From assembly GCA_029959195.1 (NCBI GenBank), contig CP114121.1, forward strand, positions 2,232,001 to 2,296,000: DNA of 64,000 bases. The letters are read 5' to 3'. The translations under genes were made by a program, and so were the position numbers. The DNA is from Dictyophora rubrovolvata. Its lineage: Eukaryota > Basidiomycota > Agaricomycetes > Phallales > Phallaceae. Shown here piece by piece: positions 33,875 through 48,402 of the stretch (positions are counted from its first letter, which is position 1; each line of letters opens with the position of its first letter). The notes under the pieces were generated by a model. It did no database searches, was not told where the DNA came from, and saw only the letters and a list, made by a program, of their open reading frames with translations.

Positions 33875-35788
33875 ATGACTCTTCCCCAGCTCCGTAATCT
33901 TGTAAACATCTTAAACAACTCTCTCGCGCAATTGGAACAAGCATGCGAGAAGAATGAAACTTCCATTCCAGATCTTGATGAGCCTTTCAACCCTTCCAGT
34001 GAAGCATTTAGAAAAGATCCCATTGCGGCAGAAGCAGCGAGTGTCATCGGTGCTGCAGCGCTGCATATATGTGACATCGTCAATTCACCTATAAACTCTC
34101 TTTTTGAAATCATAGGAGGAGTAAGTTATGACTTGAATGTTATGAGTTTTCTTTTTTGAACTATTTGTACAGCCTATGAAAGCAGCTGCTCTTCGTGTTT
34201 GTCTTGAATCACATGTGGCCGAGATTCTTCGAGAGGCTGGGCCGCAAGTCCGTTACCAAGAACATCTATGATAGATGCACTCGAACTGATAGTATATAGG
34301 GGCTGCATGTGAATGATATAGCCACACGAAACGGACAGGACCCTTCTAAACTAAGTAAGGATTAAATAATTTTTTACCACGTTCGGTGGTTGTTTATGAT
34401 TCTCTATAGGTAGTTGCCTGCGTTACTTGGCGACATATCACGTTTTCAAAGAAATCACTCCGGATAGTTATACTTATACTCGAATTTCATCTTTATTGGA
34501 TACTGGAAAATCTGTTCAAGATCTGCTTGCTCAGTGCGTCTATCTTCCGAGTTTAATTTCAGACAGTTTATTTATTAAATTATCTTTAAAATTGCAGTCC
34601 AGATCAGAAACACCAAGATACCTCTGGATTGACAGCTTTGGCAGCTCTCCTGTAAGTGATTCAATTACCTCGCGATCAAGTTTATATTCAGTTCGTATAT
34701 CTGCACATTCTTTGGATGATAGACTCGATGAAAGCACGAAGTCAGCTGCATATATTTGGGAAATTCTTTCCGATCCTGCTACTGTTAAATCTAACGAGCC
34801 TTCCGAATCTGCCTTTTCCAAATACGTTGGACGAGGAAGAACCACTTGGGAATACTATGCTGATCCGGAACAGGCGTTCAGAAATAGTCGCTTCAATATG
34901 AGTATGCATGGTATTCAAAGACTGCAACCTCCTGAGATTATGCTCACCGGTATGATACTCTTCTACAGTTCTACTTTTAGTAATTTAATTTTGGAAATGT
35001 GTAGTCTATGACTGGAAGAGCGTTCCCGCCGGTGCTGTCATAGTAGACGTTGGAGGAGGCGTAGGGACTACACAATTATGCTTGGCTAGAGATTTCCCGC
35101 ATTTCAAAATTATCATTCAAGACAGGTCAAATGTGATTCAAGATGGGATCAAGGTAAATGCCACAAGGAATCCTTTAAGTGGTGGTCACTAAATTTTATC
35201 AGATGTGGCATGAAAGGAACCCCGATGCGCTACAATCCGGCAGAGTAACGTTTGAAGGTGAGATAATGTGATACAAACGAACGATGACCTGATGCATGTT
35301 CAAACACTAAGCGCATGACTTTTTCGGACCCCAACCGGAACGAGATGTTTCATTCTTCTTTCTTAAACAAATCCTACACGATTGGCCCGATGATTATTGT
35401 TACAAGATTTTGACACAATTACGAAAAGCTGCCACCTCGAATACGAAGCTTTTGTCTATGGATAGTGTAATACCGTATTCTTGTCGGGACATTTCCTTAT
35501 ACTCATTCCCTGGTGCCACTCCCAACGAAGCCCCCCCTCCACTTTTGGCCAACTGGGGACCAATTAACGCAAACGGATACCGTGCTGATATGACTGTATG
35601 TATTCTATTGAGAATCGACTCGCAAGCTAATCTAGTAATAGATGTTGTCTTTGTTCAATGCCAAGGAGAGAACTGTAGGCGACGCTTTCACTCTATTTGA
35701 GAAGTCCGGCTGGAAAATAGCCGAAATACATCGTCAACAAGGAGCACAAGGCACATACTTGCAATGTTTAGAAGCAGTTCCGATTTGA
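33875..35788 (+). CDS. SAM-dependent O-methyltransferase (tandem copy 1)
   Basis: Ten exons, 33875-34120, 34173-34247, 34300-34354, 34410-34533, 34598-34651, 34723-34949, 35005-35153, 35203-35257, 35312-35595 and 35642-35788, give 471 residues. The N-terminal dimerisation and winged-helix part holds CLRYLATYHVFKEITPD. The SAM-binding motif I is VIVDVGGGVGTTQL, and AHDFFGPQPERDVSFFFLKQ with ILHDWPDD contains the His-Asp typical of the catalytic base region of plant/fungal O-methyltransferases. NWGPINANGYRAD and a Gly-Trp-Lys near the end also match. The substrate cannot be told from sequence; such enzymes act on phenolic or polyketide hydroxyls. No polyketide synthase or similar core enzyme is nearby. 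All introns are GT-AG and their positions match those of copy 2. Confidence 0.9.
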
Positions 35789-38562
35789 GGTAGCAGATCT
35801 GTAAAAAATGTAGTACTTAGACGGCAATAAGAATGATTCATTGAACCTCTGTACAGATATCCGTCAACTTGAAATTACTGCGTGATAATTGTGTTCGAGT
35901 TATATAAAGTTCACTTTCGAGATAAGGTATCACATTTTTCGAGAGCCGGCCTGGTTATTGTTGAATCCTAGGCTTTAGTCAGTCAAGGTCAGTCTCAATA
36001 TCAGCCTCAATATCGACGGTAACACATGGGAAGCAAAGACTCGGAGTCCGGACTTGGACAACCGGCCGTTACCGACGCCTGACGAGGTCACGCTGACTCA
36101 CGCCGCCGGTAACATGAATATTGAATACGTACATAACGTTTTGTGTCAACCCCGGAAAACATTGTTTCGAGCTTTTGTCATGTCTTTCCCAGTTGACATC
36201 TGCGTCTTTGACTAGAAAGTGCTCAAATTAAGACGACCTGAAGGCATTATTTTTGAAGGATGTGCTAAATCAGCCACTGTCAAATGTTCAATTTCCCTAG
36301 TAGAGGCCACGGTCGATATTTCTCGGTATGTCGAAACATTCATTGTCCTTTATATATTTGAGCTTATTACCGGATAATGGAGGACTATAGCCAATGGTCA
36401 TATGTGTATCTCAAAATTGACTACAGGAGGATATTTGACCGGTATGTGTCTAAAATATTTTACGCCCTGATTTATTGCCAGTCTAAATCTGGGTGACTGG
36501 CGTGTCTCACGTCATTAGCGAGGAAGTCAATGCACAAGGCAAGGATACCTTAACATTGTCCAGAGCATAAAACGCCAGCTACGTCGATTCCGGCAGTAAT
36601 CGGAACCTCTTGAGGAAGATAAGCAGCAAACTTAAAGCGGGGGAACGTTTTAGCAGTACCTAGACGTTTTAAACTGCGCAATTTTTTCTCTCTTGGATCG
36701 GAAAAAGAACCTGACACTGAAACCCAAGTGTCGGAAGATCTCTGCGCGTTTACTTTAATGCTCCAACGATCACCTAACACTTTTCTTGATCCCTTTCACT
36801 TAGAACCCCTCGTTGTTCTTAAACAAATCTATATGACTGGTCGGATGAATTATGTGGTCATAGTGGTCAGTTCCACGTTTGAATTTCAATGTTCCTCCCA
36901 ATAAAATACTTTTCATTAAGAAGCGAAAATATGAAAACACAGGTGAGTTTTGGCTTTTAATTTCCCAACGAAACAACGTAGCTTACGAAACTATCAAGGC
37001 GAGAAGAATTGTATCGATCACTTCGGGAGAGGAAGCCAGAATGATCAACCTAACCGACCGTGGGCTTTTATCCGTGAAAAGAAGGTTAAAAATACCACTT
37101 GGAAGATGCACATGTTTGTACATCGGAGTGTGTACACTGGCGACGTTGTACACAATTCTTGACGTTCGCGGTGAGGATGTTCAAATCATTCACCATTACA
37201 TTTGAGTCAGCAGTTTCTGAATTTACTAATTGTCATAATGCAGCCTTTGCACCTCCCAATTATGTATAACAGGTATGCCAGTGCACGTGGTAAATCCCCA
37301 GCTTTTGAGATTTCCTCCCGCCTTCTTCCTTCTTGGCATTTCCAGTTCCGAGTAGCATTCAGGTGGGATAATCAAAATGATGACGTTCAACCTGATACAG
37401 CTTATTGGCGTGGGATGTTGACAGTAGCTAACCGAAAAAATGGAAAATGACCCGCAAAGAAACCGAAATTACCAACCAGAGGTACGTTTGAAAGAAAACT
37501 TCTCTTGCAACTACTCAATTGACTCAAAGCATGCGAACTCATGCATAAGTGCATAAGCATTGAACATTGATTCGGCGTGTGCATGAGAAATGTCTTCGAG
37601 GAAGAAAAAAACCACTTACATCGATAGACACAGCGGTTTGTTCATGATTCTTTGAACTGTGAGCAAAACATAAACATCTCAGCTTGTCGTCTGAAGAGTC
37701 TATCACTTTGGTTGAATTACTTAGAGGTCTACAAAGGGAAAGGGAGATGTCAAGCCTCGAACTGGTATGTGCCAATGATGTGCCTTGGACCAGGTTAATC
37801 AACCTAGTTCAATACGTAGCACGCTTCGTCATGTGTGCGTAATGTTGTTCATCTCTTCCACTCGAATTATTCGACCAAGCTAAAATTAACAGCGGTTAAA
37901 CGTGCTGCCGTGAATACCATTGCTTGAAACATAAATAAAACTGCACACATCCAAATTCCAAGACTACCAATCCCTATCAATGGAAATTAATGAATTACAC
38001 GTTAACCTGGAGAAAAGGCGATTTTTTTTGCAATAGGTTTTTTTGGTCCTTTTTTTTGCCGAAATTAATCCTAATATTTTCATGTATGCAGCAGCCTTTC
38101 CAAAAGATAGTTCCGTAAAGAGGAAGCCTAAAAATACAAGCTTGGGAAATTTTCCTTTTCTGTTGCGTCTCAAAGTTTTTCCATTTTCTGTTGGTTGACA
38201 AGTGCCATAGAACATCTTTGCAGCATGATTTACATTGTTAAGAAGCACCGAGATGAAGCTTCAGTGGCGCCCGAACTCTAACTAAAGGGAGGCCGTTGGT
38301 AGTAAGTAAAACGCTACGTCCTCATATACGTCCATCTCACGATAATTCGCGCTTTGAAAACCCTCCATGTTGTATTGCATGAGAAAGTATATCGATGCGA
38401 TTCTCAAAGATCCTTCGGGTAGGGTAAACTCAGCTATGCATCCAATGCTTCGGTTAAAGAAAGTGTCATCGGAGAATTGAGCCGGATGCATATGGTTGTT
38501 AAAAGCCGACTGAAAAGAGAAGACTTTAAAGGGTCCACAGCATAATTTTCACGAACATCAAG
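35789..38562. other. Spacer between the tandem methyltransferases, with unassigned coding-like pieces
   Basis: About 2.8 kb. On the plus strand, 36880-37160 holds two overlapping frames with coding-like content (for example FIREKKVKNTTWKMHMFVHR), and 37235-37450 another (FRWDNQNDDVQPDTAYWRG). They may be pieces of one decayed or spliced gene I cannot identify. Minus-strand frames around 37964-38248 are Lys-rich and unconvincing. No transposase, reverse transcriptase or RNA gene was seen. Confidence 0.3.
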
Positions 38563-40506
38563 ATGTCCTCTTCAAGCCTTCGTCAACTCCTCTCCCTCAT
38601 AAACGACTCCGTTGCTCAACTAGAAAAGATATGTGATGAAAATGGGACGTCTATGCCTAACCTTGATACTCCTTTTAATCTCAAATCTGAGTTTCCGCAA
38701 GGATCCCTTAGCTGCCGAAGCAGCGAACATAATCGCTGCTGCAGCTTTTCATCTTAGTGCAATTGTTAGCCCACCCCCGGTTACCCTTTATCAGGTGGCT
38801 TCCGGGGTCTGTATACCAACCACTCTTGACCGAAAGAGGTTTAATGGTCTGTCTTACAGCCCTGGAAAGCAGCGGCGCTTCGAATTTGCCTCGAGTCGAA
38901 TGCTGTGGAAATAATACGCGAGGCTGGTCCAAAGGTTTGGCTTTACCATTGCATGGTTGCATAGTTGTACAATCATTTGTCATTCAGGGGATTCATGTAA
39001 ACGCAATAGCGGCACAAAATGGACAGGACCCACGTATTCTAGGTAAGCGTGGAATGTTCTGGGAATGTTCTGGGAATTATCTTCACCGATTTTGAGTCCA
39101 TTCTATAAAGCTCGATGCCTCCGTTATATGGCAACATACCACATCTTTCGCGAAGTCAAACCTGACGTGTTTGCGAACAATAGAATTTCTAGTTTACTTG
39201 ACACAAAGAAATCCACCGAAGATTTGTTTGAGTTGTACGTTTTGAACCTTTTTTTTGTGCGCGACGTTGTAACCAATAACTTTGGTAACGATACCGCTTT
39301 CAAGTCCAGAGAAAAAGCATGACGATACGAATGGACTGACAGCTTTAGTCAGTTATCAGTGAGTAATCGTTGAATTCATGGCTGTCGTCTTACATATGCT
39401 TCTGGAACTAGACTAGACGAAGGCTTTAAAGCAGCACCATACGCTTGGGAAGCCTGCTTAGACCCTAAAACGAGATTAGGGAACCCTAATAAGTCTCCAT
39501 TCAGTAGATCTATTGGGAAGAAGGAATCGTTATGGGAATACTACTCTCGTCCCGAACAAACCTTTCGACGACATAGATTTAATATTGCTATGCAGGGGAT
39601 TCAAGCTTTGCAACCTCTAGATGCAATTCTCAATGGTTTGTAAACGATCTCATATCCGGTCGTCAAGTTTTCTGATTGATAGTCTTAGTATATAAGTGGA
39701 AGACTGTTCCCCCGGGTTCTGTTATTGTAGACGTTGGAGGTGGTATTGGCACGGCACAATTTCCTCTTGTTAGGGAATTTCCGCACTTCAAGATTGTTAT
39801 CCAAGATACCCCCAAAGTTATAGAAGACGGTATTGAGGTAGATGAGTCCATAAATGTCTCAGAAGATTACACTGACATGCTTTCAGTTGTGGAGTGAGAA
39901 AATGCCTGAAGCATTGAAATCTGGAAGAGTAACTTTTGAAGGTATGACTCGGAATCTCCGCAAACAGTTATGTTGACTTGGTCTCAATTGGTCGACAGCG
40001 CAAGATTTCTTCGAGCCTCAGCCACCACGCAACGTATCTTTCTTCTTTCTGAAGCAAATATTACACGATTGGTCGGACGAATATTGTACTAGAATTCTGA
40101 AACAACTACGCAGAGCTTCGTCGAGTCGCACTAAATTACTCTGCATGGATAGTGTTATGCCATATGCCTGCCATGATCCTACTAGTAGTAGCGCAGACTC
40201 GAGTGGCGCCGCCCTTCCCGGATCGAAGCCACACGAAGCACCTCAGCCACTCCTAGCTAACTGGGGACCGGTTAACTCGATGGGATATCGTGCAGATCTT
40301 GGGGTAAGTTTTGATCGCATTTCAAAATCAGATTCTTTATTTTCAAATATCGTTTGGGGTAGATGTTCATTCTTGTCAACGCCCAAGAACGCACGATTGG
40401 ACATATGGTTAATTTATTCAATCAATGCGGATGGAAAGTCATGCAAGTTCACCGGCAAGAAGGTGATAAAACTTTTCTTCAGTGTATAGAAGCTGTTCCG
40501 TTTTGA
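38563..40506 (+). pseudogene. SAM-dependent O-methyltransferase (tandem copy 2), frameshifted in exon 1
   Basis: Close paralogue of the gene at 33875-35788, with the same exon order. Matching blocks are CLRYMATYHIFREVKPD, KKHDDTNGLTALV, motif I VIVDVGGGIGTAQF, NVSFFFLKQILHDW and ANWGPVNSMGYRAD, with the stop at 40504-40506. The start ATG at 38563 (MSSSSLRQLLSLINDS) runs in one frame to about 38690, but the homologous continuation SFRKDPLAAEAANIIAAAA is in the next frame. Copy 1 has no intron there, so a small indel around 38675-38692 is the simplest explanation. A downstream ATG in the second frame (38639) could give a shortened protein. Everything after the break looks intact, so the lesion is recent, or is a sequence error. 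Confidence 0.85.
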
Positions 40507-41579
40507 AAGATTATCGGGATGTTATGTTTTCTTTTGTCGTTTGGAATGTATATATCAAGGGCCAGTGAATTGCGCCACTCATGGTGCAACTAACAATAAG
40601 AAACAGCAAGGTGACCTATCGTCGTACATTTTGGACAAAGTATTAGTGTATATTGAGGGCGCGGCAACGCTACTAGTCAAATGAATTGCTTGTTCCCTAG
40701 CTCACAATATTCTGCAGGCCGACTTTTGACACCGTGACTTTGTCTTTAAATCCGTCAAGGAATACTGGGATTGGGAGACCCTTTTGAAAAGGACGTATTT
40801 ATTTAAATCCTAGTTTGTCTTCAATGCAAGTCCTGAGAGACACTTGCAGACGTCCTCTGAAAGACCAACAGGTCCATGTATCGATGCAAGATGACTGAGC
40901 CACTGTCGTATATTGGTGAGATTGTCGGAAAGCTTTTTGAAAAGTAAATTTGAGTAGTTATTGATCATCCGCTCCTTCGGTTTGTTGATTCGGCAATTCG
41001 ACATGGTCAACATGTACGCACGTGTGTTTACACAGAGACTTGGAAGTTATAGGACAGCTCAAAACACCGGAGAAAATAATCGGGCCGCACGGCTTATCCG
41101 AATGGACCATGATGATTTCAGTGAATGCGCAGTGGTCAGGATGAAGGTTTAGGGGTCATTAGGTGAACATGTGCATACTGGTAAGGACCCGCCGCGCCGC
41201 GTTTGGCTAACTAGGAGTAATTGATGTGGCTTACACAATGAACATTGATGTGAACCACCATGTCCCTTGGGCCTGGGTGTTGATAGCTGCTTCAATACAA
41301 GGCTGAAAGCGTGTAATAAATTGTCTGATTGCATTGTTCAATGGATGCGTTTAAGGATTAGCGCGGATCGCCAAGATTCAAGTGAGATCACGAATCAGTA
41401 CCTTTGCAAATATTTGCACTGAGACATATGAACGACCTAGAATTATCAAGGATTCGAGCAGGTGTGATTACCGGCTGTCCTATCCGGTAAGATGACTTGT
41501 CCGGTGTTTGAGAAATCAACAAGAACCATTAAATCTTTGATTGAAGGATACCAGACAGATGGGCGTTTTCAGTGGAATA
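40507..41579. other. Intergenic region, nothing recognised
   Basis: About 1.07 kb between two converging genes (methyltransferase 2 and CDC23). No frame longer than about 70 codons has any supporting feature, and no repeat or RNA gene was seen. Confidence 0.4.
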
Positions 41580-43890
41580 TTATTGTTGCGTAGTAGTTAG
41601 CCGTAGTTTACGCAGATATTCCGCTGCAATGGCGGATTCTTCGACATTACTCCCAGCTATCTTCTCAGCATATTCCTTGGCCAATTTGACATTCCCACCA
41701 CCCCAAGCAATATTGTACCTTATCACGTACATGCAGTTCTTGGCATAGTCTGAGACGGGTCGTCCTTCAGCCACCCCTAGTTCTACACATCTTCGATGGT
41801 AGGCAGCTGCTTCGGCACGCTCTTCCAATAGCTCATGTAAGCCTGCGATCCTGAGATTTAATGTTGATTCTCGTGCGTCCTGGCCGAGAAGAGCTCGTTT
41901 GAAGCATGATATCGCCTCTCGAGGTCTGAAAATAAACATCGTAAGTGGAACGAGACGAGTAATTTAAAATTATTAAGACATACCTGTTGAGATCTTGGTA
42001 GCACGTTCCCATAGCCTGCCACATTCGAACATCGTATGGCCTTAAAGCGATACCGCGTTGATAGTAATACAATGCGTAATTTTGCATGTTGAGTAATTCA
42101 TATGCCTGACCCAACCCGTACCACCCACGATAGTCCTTTTTGTTGACATCTAAGCCGACTTGTGAAAGGCAGATACAATGGTTCGTAATGAAATATTCTT
42201 ACCTACAGCCTTTCTATACGCTTCAACTGCGGCCTGTGAATTCTTCAGCTCGATGTACTCATGACCCATTAACGTCAAAGCGGAAATGCAAAATCGGTCT
42301 AATTGTACTGCCCGACGGAAATACTTGATGGCTTTTTCATGGTCCCCCCTTAAACTATAATGGTTTCCTAATAAAGACGCAGATGAACGAAAGATCCTTT
42401 CACACCTTATTGAAGTCCTTACCTACTAAACAGCAGATCTCGGGCCGATCCTTGTCGAGACCGAGAAGTTCATGAGCTAACTTCGATAGCTTCGTCTTCT
42501 TTTCCATCACATATAGAATATTCGAAAAAATATCAATATCGTCGATCCTGAACGGATCACGTATACGTATTTCGTCGAAGACTCTCTCGGCAGCCTCATA
42601 ATCTGGGGGTTTTAGATCAAATGAGGATTGCAGGTAAGATTTAGCATACCTCGTTGATGATAATGGGTTAATGCTTTCTGCGTCATTAAAAATAAGCTTG
42701 CGGGGAATAGTCTCAGAAGGGCATCTACGCTGTTCAGTTCGCTGTCCCCAGGAGAGTGTAGTTCATTCATGAATCGGATGTGGAAGATGCGAGTTACGAC
42801 ATGAGCCGGAAAGTGTTTAGAAATGCCAGTATACTTCACAAAAAAATGTAGGCATGAATACGTTTACATAACGTGCTTTTTGGTCTTACCTCCTCGTGAT
42901 CTTCCAAACAAACTGCCAGCTGTAACCAAGCACTCCAATTCCATGGATACAAATTGACAGATCGAATTAGACATTCGAGAGCCTCCGCTCGTCTCGAAAC
43001 GCGGTGGAGTAGAAGGCCTTTCCTTTTCAGCAAGTACAACTCAGTATACCAGGGAAGCAAAATATAAAATAATCGGTACAAACAGAAAAAGTAAAAACGG
43101 ATCCTCTACTTGACCTATTGCATCTAATAGATTAATCAAAAGTTCGTTCAAAGGCCCGGGTGTTTGTTTCCTGGCAGCTAAAAAGGAACGGTGAACAAAG
43201 ATGGTTCAGTCAACTTTCAAGGATGTTTGTGGTTGGACGCCCACCATCGAGTTTGTAAAAGGCATCAATAGCTTTCTTCTCAGCGGCCTGTTACTCAAGG
43301 TCTGCACGAAAGTACTACAAATCGCAAGTAGGGACTCACTAGATATTCACTATAGAAAGCAAGAAATCGTGATTGAGCGCTTTTGCAGCCTCGTAACGCA
43401 AAGGCAACCCTGCTGAATTCTCTTGAATCAAAGAAACGTCTAGCCAAAGAATAGGCATCCTTCTCTTCGTCGGATGTCGGCACGTCTAATATCGTGGTAC
43501 GATTCAAAGCAACTTCAGCGAGACCGGCACGTTCAAAGCTAGGCAATGAGTCCAAAGGTTTGTTGCCTTCTTTCAGTTGCGTGAGGGTGATCAAATCGGT
43601 AGGTGGTGAAGTAGATGTGATAAAGTGAGCCTCCGGAGGAGGTGGAGGTGGAGATTTTGGTCTCCTGATTGGAAAGACCATATTTCGCTTCGCAGGAGGA
43701 GATTTCATTGAGGGTGTTTTTAGCGATGGCGATAGACCAGCCAACATTTCTGCTGCCCTAGATTGCTTAAATGAAGCACAGAAAAGAATTTTAGGCGATG
43801 AAGTGTTTACCATTTTGATGCTGATAATAGTCCTCTCTCCGAGGTGTCAACTATGGCGTTGCGTAGGCCTTCTACACTTGACGCGTTCAT
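41580..43890 (-). CDS. CDC23: Anaphase-promoting complex subunit APC8/CDC23
   Basis: TPR scaffold subunit of the APC/C ubiquitin ligase that drives anaphase. Ten exons, 43890-43811, 43757-43340, 43287-43245, 43177-43084, 43022-42890, 42833-42650, 42602-42423, 42367-42203, 42149-41984 and 41925-41580, give 602 residues, normal for CDC23. The N terminus [19 protein letters not shown] is the family's first block and fixes the start at 43890 rather than at the ATG at 43813, which overlaps a splice donor. Other family blocks are [68 protein letters not shown] and [16 protein letters not shown], i.e. successive TPRs. A Pro-rich insert ([12 protein letters not shown]) lies near residue 65. All introns are GT-AG. 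Confidence 0.94.
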
Positions 43891-44122
43891 TGTGGCTTGT
43901 GGTGAGACCACTCGAACAGACTTGAATGTGGTGACGCGTTACCGCGTTACCACTGTACGTCACGCGCGAATATCCGCAATTCAATTAAACTCAAAAAACG
44001 CAGGTATTTTTAGTGATTCAAAAAAGGCCATTTTATTCGTGGTTTTTAAAATGGCGAAAAGTGCGAAATGGGGGAACGGAATCGAGGGGCTATATGGACA
44101 ACTGGGGCATCTTAACTCCGAT

Positions 44123-44216
44123 GACGCTTTGCCGCAGTGGTTACCGGGTTTGCCTGCTATTGCATTAGCTAAGCAAATGTGCTTTGCACACGTGAGTTCG
44201 AATCTCACAGGCGTCG
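44123..44216 (+). tRNA. tRNA-Ser(GCU) with a 12-nt intron
   Basis: A full cloverleaf can be drawn. Acceptor stem GACGCTT pairs with AGGCGTC (one G-U) and is followed by discriminator G. The D stem is CCG/CGG with GG in the loop; the anticodon stem TTTGC pairs with GCAAA. The anticodon loop is CTGCTA plus A after removal of a 12-nt intron at 44160-44171, just 3' of position 37, the canonical intron site. A long variable arm (TGTGC TTT GCACA) is diagnostic of serine, leucine or tyrosine tRNAs. The T stem is GTGAG/CTCAC around TTCGAAT. Anticodon GCU plus the long arm and G discriminator give serine. It lies 232 bp from, and divergent to, CDC23. Confidence 0.95.
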
Positions 44217-44220
44217 ATCC

Positions 44221-44226
44221 TTTTTT
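44221..44226 (+). terminator. RNA polymerase III terminator
   Basis: A run of six T starts four bases after the discriminator of the tRNA-Ser gene, as expected for Pol III termination. Confidence 0.85.
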
Positions 44227-44380
44227 ACCTTGCTTATGGATTGATACGCCGGATGAGTTATGCAGACCCGCCTCACAGGGACTGACTTGAATTTGAATGT
44301 TCTTTTTCTGAATCTGATGGCAATTGATAGTGATAATTTGTCTGTCACAATTATACACGAGCGAAATAACCTCATCATGA

Positions 44381-46714
<2,334 letters not shown>

Positions 46715-48402
46715 TTCGGGGTCAAAATTCAAGAAAATTGCCTTCCATTTCCACATCATATATTCCAAAAATTCAGAAAAACGCGCCATGTGGATGACCT
46801 ACGACCTACTAAACCACGTGAAAGATTTCTAGCAGAATGTGAATGTGGCCACTGGTGTCACGTCAATTTTAATTATGTAAAGCTTCGGGGACGGTTCTCC
46901 CGGCCGCTTCCAGCTCCGCTGCATTGCAGAGTATTCTTTCTTCACTACTACCATTACCAGGAATCGTCCCGCCAAATCATCCTCATAACGTGCGTCTTTT
47001 TGCTTTCCAACGTATGATGTATGAGTGAATACCGATTATGAAGGTAACCGGATGCTTTCAGCTTTTTTTAGTATTGATGGATGCTAAGAATGGATCGAAA
47101 TCATTTATCAGCCGGATCCACGATCTAGCACCAATAATAGCAAGAAGGTCGAATTCCTCCTTGTGGGACGTTCGAACACGTGAATCACGATATATGATTC
47201 ATACAATAGTTTTCTGCCAACCTAGGGTTTTTTTTCCAATAGGAACACAGGATCCGAACAGCACTAATTACGAAACTAGCTCGGGTTTTTCTCTGTCTTG
47301 ATGAACAGGTCAACTTTGATTGCACATTCGGATAATCTGTGTCTCACTACGGCTTACTTTGCTTCCGATATTCATATGAAAATCAAAACTGCGTGGAAAT
47401 CCAGAACTAGTGAACCTGGGATCTGACTTTCAATACTATTCCTACTATTCCCATTGCGGGTCTTGTTTTTAATGCTTTCGCCATTTATCCTGGAGCTTTT
47501 TATTGTGCCTCGTTAGACGTAAACAACCCAACATGACCTAGAAGGTTCAGCTGCCTTCACATATCTATCCGTATGACTTTAATTCGCTACCATTGGTGGC
47601 TCTTTGTCAGGAAGTACAATGGGATCTCAGCAACAGTGTCCTAGAGATGGAGATCGTCAGCTCAAGGGCAATCTGATCTTCCAAAGCTTCAACGCCATCA
47701 ATCTCTGTTACCTTAATGATAATTGTGAGTCTGGTGAGAAAGAGATATGTGAATTGTTGTCAAGTGCAGGTTCATCAAAGTGATATTTGGCTATCATGGC
47801 TCAATCAAAGAATTCTGGGCACTCCAATCTGCAACGATACTCGATGCTGCTCAATTTCATTGATATGGCGTCTTGGACGATCGTGGCTGTGGACGCAGAA
47901 ACGGAATCTATTTTCATATCGCGAGTTGCTGACTCGTTGTGCTTTGGAACTGTTTGATCTCTGATCCAAATGTACGAACTGCGGCGAACAGCACGAACCA
48001 CAGAACATTTATGGACTCGAAGACCCTTCATTTGCTGGAGCCGTGAGCGCTAGTCTATAATACTGGCCGTAGACAGGACTAATCTAGTTAGACGAAATTC
48101 GTGCACGTACTTTTTTTTTTCAAGAACTCCACCTGACCAGACTCTCCTCATAATTTATCTGCTTCCTTATAGATAACATAGTACATAATGTACTAGATGA
48201 TATCAAATTATTGAATTCTAGAATATGAACGTATGCCAATGTAAGTAATTAAAGTATCATTCTGTACTAAGCGATCGTTTATACCGGAAACATCCTGAAA
48301 CATTCCCTGAGTCATTGACGGTCGGACGCCCGGTCCTCAACACGGCCATCTAGCAGCAAACACCGTCGCTCAAACCAGGAGACTCCCTCACCACCTGTCG
48401 AG
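46715..48402. other. Intergenic region between divergent genes
   Basis: About 1.7 kb between glucoamylase and the MFS transporter, both starting outwards, so it must hold two promoters. A short plus-strand frame near 47620-47700 (MGSQQQCPRDGDRQ in its first part) stops early and has no known relative. No repeat or RNA gene was recognised. Confidence 0.4.

Noticed and set aside
43293-43813. ATG at 43813 as the start of CDC23
   Set aside because: The ATG overlaps a GTAAAC donor, and joining exon 43890-43811 restores the conserved SASKWAAEML block, so the upstream start is better.
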